Assembly (NCBI RefSeq): GCF_028898845.1
Contig: NZ_CP118574.1
Span: 2,294,001 to 2,358,000 of the forward strand
DNA length: 64,000 bases
Direction: 5' to 3'
From: Streptomyces sp. WZ-12
Lineage (GTDB): Bacteria > Actinomycetota > Actinomycetes > Streptomycetales > Streptomycetaceae
In this document: positions 9,747-16,600 of the stretch, one piece after another
How positions within the stretch are numbered: the stretch's first letter is position 1
How the letters are laid out: each line of letters opens with the position of its first letter
Made by a program: the position numbers and the translations under genes
The notes under the pieces: generated by a model
Databases searched by the model: none
What the model saw: the letters and a program-made list of their open reading frames with translations, nothing else
What the model was told of the DNA's origin: nothing

Positions 9747-10378
9747 TGCTAAGCGAGGGTTCGCTCATGCCGGATAATGACGGGTACCTTGCCATCCGCT
9801 CGCGTAGCGAGGTGACCTTTGACCTTGATTCCAGGTTCCCTGGCCAGGTTTTCAGGAAGCGCGCGGGAGACTCGTTGTTTTGTGAGTTCGACGTGGTTCT
9901 CTCTCCAGAAATCTGGCCAGCGCTCTGCATGATGGCCCAGTGGCACGGAGACGACCATATCGAGCTGCTAGTTCTCGAGCCGGACTGTGACGATTTCTAT
10001 GTCCCCGAGGGGCTGGGATACCCGGCGGTGTCTCTGTCCGTCGAGGCCGGTGAGGACGACTACTGGGCTGCGATCGGCTTCACGCCGGACGGCGACGCTC
10101 TGGGATCGATCACGATCTCGGCGAATGTCGTCGCGCTGACCGGAGCATCCGGAAAGTGGGGATGCTGGGGTGAAAGGGATCCCGAGGTGGCGGTATTCCA
10201 GGGGTTCCCCGACGCGGCCGCGCGCAGTGAATGGTGCGCTCGCTTTGGGCCCTTCCTGAACGTGTCAGGCGCGCTGGAGTCGTATCTTCCGATGGCTTTC
10301 GGCGGGCGGCCCGTTCCGGACGCGTACGCCACAGCCCTGGCCGCCAACTACGGACCTCCGAGCGGTAGACGGCCGTAA
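9746..10378 (+). CDS. Candidate immunity protein for the HINT toxin
   Basis: Its ATG overlaps the toxin stop codon (TAATG at 9744-9748), with GGGGGA at 9734-9739 as ribosome-binding site, so it is translationally coupled to the toxin. The 210-residue product is acidic, has no signal peptide or membrane segment and is therefore cytoplasmic, as expected of an immunity protein neutralising its toxin before export. I recognise no family. The immunity role is inferred from position, coupling and acidity only. Confidence 0.65.
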   Translation: MLSEGSLMPDNDGYLAIRSRSEVTFDLDSRFPGQVFRKRAGDSLFCEFDVVLSPEIWPALCMMAQWHGDDHIELLVLEPDCDDFYVPEGLGYPAVSLSVEAGEDDYWAAIGFTPDGDALGSITISANVVALTGASGKWGCWGERDPEVAVFQGFPDAAARSEWCARFGPFLNVSGALESYLPMAFGGRPVPDAYATALAANYGPPSGRRP

Positions 10379-10504
10379 TGACACGGCGAGCCCCGGCGTT
10401 TCGGCGGAATGCTTCGCCGACTCGTGGGGGCCAAGGCTCCTCGTCGAGTTCCACGATCCGGCCCAGGCGCTAGGCAACGGGTAGTAGTGTCCTTGCGCGA
10501 GTTT

Positions 10505-10537
10505 GAAGCCCCGTCAGGTAGTCCCTGGCGGGGCTTC
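10505..10537. terminator. Hairpin terminator after the toxin-immunity pair
   Basis: GAAGCCCCG (10505-10513) pairs perfectly with CGGGGCTTC (10529-10537), extended by an outer T-A pair. It lies 126 bp past the immunity stop. The rest of 10379-10713 shows no gene. The same GAAGCCCCG stem occurs in the hairpin at 32780-32813. Confidence 0.55.
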
Positions 10538-10713
10538 AGCGTGGGGTGACGGTAGTAGATGATGGCAACGTCGGTGGACGGGGCGGTGCAGGGTGGCGGT
10601 TCGTCATCACATTCGGCCGCCTCGGTGATCGATGGCTGGCCAATCTGGATCCGGGATTGCGGCCGGTGCTGCTGTGAGGTTCCCTCGTTGCGCGAGAGGC
10701 GCCGATCAGCTGG

Positions 10714-11001
10714 TCAGGATTGACGGGGTTTCAGGTTCGTCGGTTCGGCCGTCGCCTGCTCGGCGTAGTGCTTCTCCTCGCATTCGATAGGGCTGAGGAA
10801 GCTGAGCCTGTGCTCGCAGACACGTGAGCACAGGATGCACCGGCCGATGTCCGGCTGCAGCACCCGGTCGCGACCGCAGGACGAGCACGTCGCCCTGGCC
10901 TCCGCCTCCTTCATCCGGCGCCAACACCGGCAGCAGTACTGCCGGTCGCGATATCCGACTGAGGCTCTGCAGGTGGCGCAGTCGCGTTGCTTCTTACCCA
11001 C
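10714..11001 (-). CDS. Cys-rich zinc-binding small protein, probably truncated
   Basis: GTG start at 11001, 15 bp after the HTH gene's stop, same strand. The 95-residue product has paired cysteines (CATC, CCRC, CSSC, CILC and a further Cys) suggesting two zinc knuckles. From memory, actinomycete homologues in the same recombinase-HTH-zinc protein sets are longer and continue with more Cys pairs after the CILC motif; here the sequence turns into unrelated residues, which suggests a frameshift or deletion near residue 62. Function unknown, presumably an accessory of the neighbouring recombinase. Confidence 0.45.
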   Translation of the reverse strand: MGKKQRDCATCRASVGYRDRQYCCRCWRRMKEAEARATCSSCGRDRVLQPDIGRCILCSRVCEHRLSFLSPIECEEKHYAEQATAEPTNLKPRQS

Positions 11002-11016
11002 CGCGGCCGCCGGGCG

Positions 11017-11331
11017 TCACAGGGGCGGCATCGACCGGCCCCGGGCCGAGGCGTCCTTGGGCAGGTCGGGCACCGGCCGGGGCGGTGCGACCGGCCGCTC
11101 GTCGGGGGTGGTATCGACCTCGATCAGGTCGTTGGGGGTGCAGTCCAACGCGGTGCACAACGCGGCCAGCGTGGTCATCTTCACCTGCGAGGGCTCCTTG
11201 GTGAACAGCGCGGACACGGACGCCGAGGACAACTCCAACCCGGCCTTCTCGGCCAGCAGCCGCCGCAGCTCAGTCCTGGTCCACACCTCGCGCTGGGCAG
11301 CCGCCATCCGCAGCCGCCATCGGATCTTCAT
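11017..11331 (-). CDS. XRE/Cro-type HTH DNA-binding protein
   Basis: The ATG at 11331 overlaps by 4 bp (ATGA) the stop of the upstream recombinase remnant. The 104-residue product has a Cro/C1-type helix-turn-helix at about residues 17-68 (TELRRLLAEKAGLELSSASV, then TLAALCTALDCTPNDLI), followed by a Pro-rich tail. It is probably an accessory or repressor of the mobile element to which the broken recombinase belonged. Confidence 0.65.
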   Translation of the reverse strand: MKIRWRLRMAAAQREVWTRTELRRLLAEKAGLELSSASVSALFTKEPSQVKMTTLAALCTALDCTPNDLIEVDTTPDERPVAPPRPVPDLPKDASARGRSMPPL

Positions 11332-11791
11332 GCCGTGGTGTTCTTCCCGGTCAGCTCCGCCAGAGCGCCGGCCACAGCCCGTTGATAGGCGTCCTCGATG
11401 AACGTCGAGGAGGGCCGGATTCGACGATCGCTTGGCACAACCCGGTGCTGTTCCTGCCGTAGCCGCATCCGGCCACCGAACAGGACGGCAGGGTCCCGTC
11501 TCCGCGGATCTCGGTTGCCGTCCTCGCGGTGAACTCCTCCTTGTCCGGCCGCCCTTCGGCATTCCACCGCTGATGGTGTGCGCTGCACATTCCGTGCAGA
11601 CGAGCAGCCCGCAGGCAGGAGCCGACCAGGCAGGAGCCGCTGCCGAAGACGGGGTCGTCGGGCTCGAAGACCAATACCGCGGACCGGAATTCAGGGCGGA
11701 CGGCAGCCATCAACTTCTCGCGCAGACCGGCCGGGTAGTCAGCCGGCGGTGTCTTGTGGGACGGGGCGGTCTCCGAGATCTGCTGTGTCAC
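11328..11791 (-). pseudogene. Site-specific recombinase, internally deleted remnant
   Basis: From the ATG at 11791 the frame reads LREKLMAAVRPEFRSAVLVF, then two Cys/His clusters (CLVGSCLRAARLHGMCSAHH, then CSVAGCGYGRNSTGLC). This is the zinc-finger N-terminus of a family of actinomycete tyrosine-recombinase-like proteins as I remember it. After GLC the frame changes: a different frame encodes STFIEDAYQRAVAGALAELTG and ends in the ATGA that starts the HTH gene. The whole catalytic part is missing, so an internal deletion joined the two ends. The family assignment is from memory. Confidence 0.45.
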
Positions 11792-11943
11792 AGCCTCACC
11801 TCCCGACCGGCGAACCAGCCCGCGTCCTCCAGGGCCCGGCGGACGTCCTCGGCGGTGAGGTGTAATGGTGACGTCGGGTATTGAAACTGTCTGAATGCCC
11901 CAGCTGTCCTGATCGCGTGCCGCTGCGCTGGAACAACGGCTAA

Positions 11944-11960
11944 GACGTCGTTTCTTTTGG
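11944..11960. repeat. Left terminal inverted repeat of the IS5-family element
   Basis: GACGTCGTTTCTTTTGG; its exact reverse complement lies at 13223-13239. Confidence 0.8.
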
Positions 11961-12034
11961 TGGTGGGTCCCTCTGGTCGCATTCCGTTGAGTGCTGATCT
12001 ATGAGTGTCAGTGACGTGTGGCAGCCTCGCGTGC

Positions 12035-12391
12035 ATGAGCTACGACCTTGCTGTCTGGGAGGGGCACCGCCCCGCGGATGACGCCACTGCCGGGAAGATC
12101 TTCCATGACCTGTTCAACCGCTACACGCACACCGATGTGAAGCATCCACCGACCGATCGCATAGCCGAGTACGTCGCCACACTTCTGGAGCGGTGGCCTG
12201 ACCTCGCAGAGGACGAGGACGACGTCTCTCCCTGGTCCACCGGGCCGCTGATCGGGGAGGCCAAGGGGCCGCTGATCTACTTCCCGATGCGCTACAGCAT
12301 GGCCGACGAGGCATCGGCCTATGCGGCAGAAGTCGCCTCCTCGATGGGGCTTGTCTGCTACGACCCTCAGGTGCAGCAGCTCAGGTCATGA
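12035..12391 (+). CDS. Passenger gene inside the IS, small Streptomyces protein of unknown function
   Basis: ATG at 12035 (MSYDLAVWEG); the longer start at 12005 is less natural. The 118-residue soluble protein looks complete: a conserved-looking start, a middle SPWSTGPLIGEAKGPLIYF and an end at CYDPQVQQLRS. It converges on the transposase with an 11-bp overlap of their 3' ends. It lies between the IS terminal repeats, so it can move with the element. I recall similar small proteins as hypothetical genes in Streptomyces, sometimes near toxin loci; an orphan immunity or anti-toxin role is only a guess. Confidence 0.6.
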   Translation: MSYDLAVWEGHRPADDATAGKIFHDLFNRYTHTDVKHPPTDRIAEYVATLLERWPDLAEDEDDVSPWSTGPLIGEAKGPLIYFPMRYSMADEASAYAAEVASSMGLVCYDPQVQQLRS

Positions 12392-13199
12392 GCCGCCCCA
12401 GTCTGCGGTAGCCGATGAGGGCTGCGGCTATGCCGACGAAGGCGAGGAAGTGTTCGGCCTTGCGTTCGTATCGGCGGTGGAGTCGACGGCAGCCGGCCAG
12501 CCAGGAAACGGTCCTCTCGACCACCCAGCGATGCAGGCCCAGTCGCGTGGAGGACTCTATGCCCCTGCGGGGCGATGCGATGGCGGATGCCACGCTTGCG
12601 GAGCCATCTGCGCAGGTGGTCGTAGTCGTAGCCCTTGTCGGCATGCAGCTTCGCCGGCCGGCGCCTGCGCGGTCCGCGGCGGGAACGGATTGGCGGGATG
12701 CCGCGGACCAGTGGCTCCAGCCCTTGGCTGTCGTGCATGTTGGCCCCGGAGATACCCAGCGACAGTGGCAGCCCGTTGCGATCGGTGATGAGGTGGATTT
12801 TCGATCCGCTCTTGCCGCGATCGGTCGGATTCGGTCCTGTCAGTGGCCCCCTTTTGCCGCCCGGACACTGACCGAGTCGATCGCACAGCGCGACCAGTCC
12901 ACCTCGCCGCGGGCTCCGAGCTCGTCGAGGATGACCCGGTGGAGCCGGGCCCAGACCCGGTCCCTGCTCCACCGGGCGAAGCGCCGATAGACGGTCTGCC
13001 AGCACGGCCCGAACACCGGCGGCAACTGCCGCCACGTGCAGCCCGAGGTCGCCACGAAGACGATCGCGGCCAGAGTCTCGCGGTCACCCGCCCGGCGCCG
13101 GCCCCCGCCCTGCGGACGCTTCACTTCCGTCGGCGGCACCACGCGCCGGAACAGCACCCATAACTCCTCCGGCACCAACCGCTCAACCAGATCCGTCAT
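12381..13199 (-). pseudogene. IS5-family (IS427-like) transposase with one programmed and one damaging frameshift
   Basis: ORF A starts at ATG 13199 (MTDLVERLVPEELWVLFRRV) and contains the TSGCTWRQLPP and DWSRCAIDS (first catalytic Asp) motifs. Near 12845-12856 it meets A-AAA-GGG-GG, a -1 slippage site typical of this group, and continues as GPLTGPNPTDRGKSGSKIHL with DKGYDYD (second Asp). At about 12557-12563 a run reading GCCCC, where GCCC is expected, shifts the frame again, and the end (RRGIESSTRLGLHRWVVERT to GRLMT) is in a third frame. The second shift is not explained by programmed slippage, so the transposase is probably inactive. Confidence 0.75.
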
Positions 13200-13222
13200 G
13201 GCCTGACCAACGACCAATAAGC

Positions 13223-13239
13223 CCAAAAGAAACGACGTC
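13223..13239. repeat. Right terminal inverted repeat of the IS5-family element
   Basis: CCAAAAGAAACGACGTC, exact reverse complement of 11944-11960; followed by the TAA flank. Confidence 0.8.
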
Positions 13240-13257
13240 TAAGCACCTGCTCGATTC

Positions 13258-13470
13258 TTACCTTGAATTCGGGCTGGACCGGGACTTGCGTAAGATCCGA
13301 CACGCCTTCAGGCGTGCGACGCCACGTTCGACCGGCGCCGTGCTGTGGCCAGCGCTCAGTTGACGGTTCGCCAGGTCGGCGGAAGCTCCCGTCTCGGCGG
13401 CCGCCTGAGGGGTATCGCCGCCCGAAACCATGCCTGACCAGGGAGAATCAAAAGATAACGTTCGGTTGAG
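13258..13470 (-). pseudogene. Transposase C-terminal remnant
   Basis: The frame ending in TAA at 13258-13260 reads ANRQLSAGHSTAPVERGVAR, then LKACRILRKSRSSPN. This matches the conserved C-terminal helix (PVERGVARLK.WRI.R..R.SPN) of DDE transposases of the IS5/DDE_Tnp_4 type. No N-terminal or catalytic part is seen upstream. The IS at 11944-13239 lies 18 bp away, so this is an older scar. The stretch 13471-13655 shows nothing recognisable. Confidence 0.5.
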
Positions 13471-13655
13471 ATACGGCTTCTCATCGATGTCGGTGGTCCG
13501 ACACACTCCGTACGCACATGCCGGTCGTACGGGGCGAATTCCGGCTTCCATGATCGCCGTCAGTCGTGTGACAACTTGCCATGTGCTCGGGGCGGCCCTG
13601 GCGCGCTTCGGTACCGCATCGTTCGGAGTCCGACTCTGGGCGACGTGTTGTCAGC

Positions 13656-16600
13656 TTACTGTCCGCCTGTTGCCGTCTTCGTCTCTCCGCCATGCCGGGT
13701 CACCCGAGGACGGCATCGCATACGGACGGCTCCGTGAGTGAACGCCGGGTCAGTGGCCTTACTCGCCCACACGTATGCTTCGCCGGGCTGAAGCTGCGCC
13801 ATCTGCTCAGAGCGCAGACTGGCGAAGGCGGTGTTCGCCTTCTGGAGGTGCTTCAACCAGGCCGGCGAGGTGAACTTGTGCAGGATGACGTGGTCGCTGA
13901 GCTCGATCAGGGAGATCGGTACGGAGGGCGGGTCCTGGCTGGCGACCAGGATGCTCATTCCCTTGTGGCGCATCTCGCGGACGGTCTCAACTAGGCCGGC
14001 GACCAGGTCCGGGCTGTCGATGTACTTGTGCGCTTCGTCGAAGACAACCAGCTTGTTGAAGTGTGCGTCCCCGCTGCGCGCCTCGGCGAAGAGCTGCATC
14101 AGGACGACGAAGAGACCGAGTGCTTCGTCCTTCTCGATGTACTCGTCGCGGAGGTCAACGATGATCAGTCGGCCGGGTCGGATGAGGCTGGTGAGCCGGG
14201 CATTGTCGTCGATGTAGTCCTCGGCGAGGTTGAGCCGCTCCTGGGCCAGTTGCTTGACGTGGTCGGGCATACCGGAATCGGCCACGCCCTGCCGGATGAC
14301 GCCGAGGTTCAGGTTGTTGCGGTTCGACTTCATGATGCGGGTCAGCTGCCGAATGTACGTCGACTGGTTGCCGACCGCTCCCATGAGGAAGCGCCAGTGG
14401 GATGCCTGGAGTTCGGCGGAGGAGAAGGCAAGCGGCTGGACGTCGATACCGGGGAATTCCCGTCGGCGGTCGGCGACCTGGTCGGCGGGGGCGAGTAGCA
14501 GCACGTCCAACAACGCTTGGGGTTCGGCTCCGTAGCGCTCCTTCAGGACCTGGAGCTGCGCCTGGTCATCATTTGGGCGCGCCATGGAAGTGAACTCCGG
14601 TGCGTAGTCCATGGTGCGGCTGTAGTGGAACACCACGGTCGCGAGAGGGCGGGGAAGTTCGTTCACCGGCGGGGCGGGCAGCGAGGCCATCTCGATGATG
14701 CTGCCCAAGGTGTAGCTCTTGCCGCCTCCTTGTACGCCGAAGAGGCTGATGGTGTGGGTTTCGTCGAGATCGACCGCGACTTTCCGGCCGGCTACTTCGC
14801 CGAGTACACCGTGTTGCGGGGAGGGGCGGGTGACGCCGAGGAAGATCTCGGGGAGGCCCCCTGGTGAAGCCGGTCCCGGTGTGACAGAGGTGGGCTGGGC
14901 ATCGTTGGTCGGCGACTCGTGGAAGCCCTGACTTTCAGGGACGGTGCCCGTCCGCAGCGGATTTCCGGTACCGCCCGGAGGAGGAGCAGCCGATGAGGTT
15001 CCTTCCGAAGAAAGAGACAACGGGACCGCCCCCGCCGCGTCGGCACCAGGCACGGTCATAGCTGCCACGGACTGGGCCGGACCTGTCTCACGGCCCGCAC
15101 GCTCAGATGCGGTGAGTGGCGTGGTCTCGTTGCCGTTCGGGACCTCGTCCGTGTCGAGGATGGTCACTGCCTTGCCCCCACCGGCCTGCCCGCGGTCTTC
15201 CTCCTGGGCATCTTTGGCATCCCGCTCGTCCTGTACGTCAGGTGCCCGGAACTCGGCGTCGGAGAGCCGTGGCACAGCCAACTGCGACAGTGCCAGGGTG
15301 GGAGCGGTGGCCGCTCCGTTCTCCTCCTGCTCCTCAACGGCTGGGGCCGTGGGCGCGGGTACGCCCGGCCGAACAGTGGGAATCGCATTGATCAGCTCGG
15401 TGATCAGATCGCTGCCGATGCGGTGAAACTCCACCTCGTCGTCGAGTTCGCGGTCAGTTCCCTCGCGGGCGAGGTCGAAGATCAGGCCGCTGCGAGTGAA
15501 GTGGAGGGCGTAGCCGTCGTCGAGGCTGTCGAGCAGCGCGTGGGCCGCCGTCCTGGGGGCGTGCCCCATGGTCCTGTGGCGTGCCGCCCGCTCCAGGTAG
15601 AAGCGGAGCAGGGAGCCGAGGGCCAGGTTCTTGACCGGCCGGTCCACCCGGTCCGGGTTGATGTGGGCCGGATCGAAGGACTCGGTGAGGACGGTCTGGC
15701 TCCGTCCGAGCTGCTGGGTGACCTTGGCCTTGAGGCGCTGGTAGGCGCCGATGTCGTCGAGCGCGGTGTAACACTTGACCTCGACGAGGCGGCAGGTGAT
15801 GGTCCGGGTCCGCGCGTCGAGGTGGAACAGGGCGAGGTCGCTGCGCTGGAAGGAGTGGGCGTCGCCGAGTTCCCGGGCCTGACGGCGGACTTCGGCGTAC
15901 AGCTCAGGGTGGGCGTCCAGGGGGACCACGATCTGGTTGTGCAGGGCGTCCTGATAGTCCAGGTAGAGGCGGGCCAGGGCGAGACCGAGTACTTCGGTGC
16001 GCTGGGTGGGAGCGGTGGAGGCCAGCTTGAAGGCGAGGTTGCCGGAGAGCAGGCGCAGTTGCTCGAAGAAGGTGTTGAGGTGGCGCTGTTCGACGTCGAG
16101 CCCGTGCTGCTGGGCGGTCGGTCCGAGCAGGGTGCGCAATTCGTCGACCGAGTTCGAGCTGACCATGATCTGGTGGCCGAGACCGCTGTCCAGCGAGGGC
16201 GCGTAGTCGATGACGTATTCGGGTCGGTCGCGTTGTCCGGCGTGGTCGAAGTACTCCAGGCCGAGGGTCCTGTCGATGGTGACGACCCAGTCGCCGACCT
16301 GGTGGGCCTGGTAGAGCAGGGCCCGGTCGGTGTTGTCGAGGGAAAGGACGGTGCACGGCACATGGCGCGGCGCCTGTCCCGCGGTGGCGACGTTAGCCGC
16401 GGCGCCGGCAAGGAGTCCGGGCAACCGGCTCAGGAGAGTGGCAAGGTCCTCCGCGTCCTCGGCGGGCAGGGCGATGCCGTGGCGTGGCATGGTCCGCCAC
16501 ACGATCTGCTGCTCGTTGTCCTCGTACGTGGAGGACGTCGGCTGTACCAGGCCGTGGACCGGGGCGTGCGCGATGTCGTGGCGTGTGACGGAACCGTGCT

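Larger units (their letters stand above)
11944..13239 (-). mobile_element. IS5-family insertion sequence carrying a passenger gene
   Basis: The ends are perfect 17-bp inverted repeats (11944-11960 and 13223-13239), and TAA directly flanks both sides (11941-11943 and 13240-13242), consistent with a 3-bp target duplication. Inside, the transposase (minus strand, 12381-13199) starts 40 bp from the right end, as usual. On the left there are over 430 bp between the transposase stop and the end repeat, filled by a complete plus-strand gene (12035-12391). The element is thus 1296 bp, longer than the usual 0.85-0.95 kb of this group. Confidence 0.75.

Noticed and set aside
11432..11884. 150-codon plus-strand frame
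   Set aside because: Antisense of the recombinase remnant, which has the Cys/His clusters.
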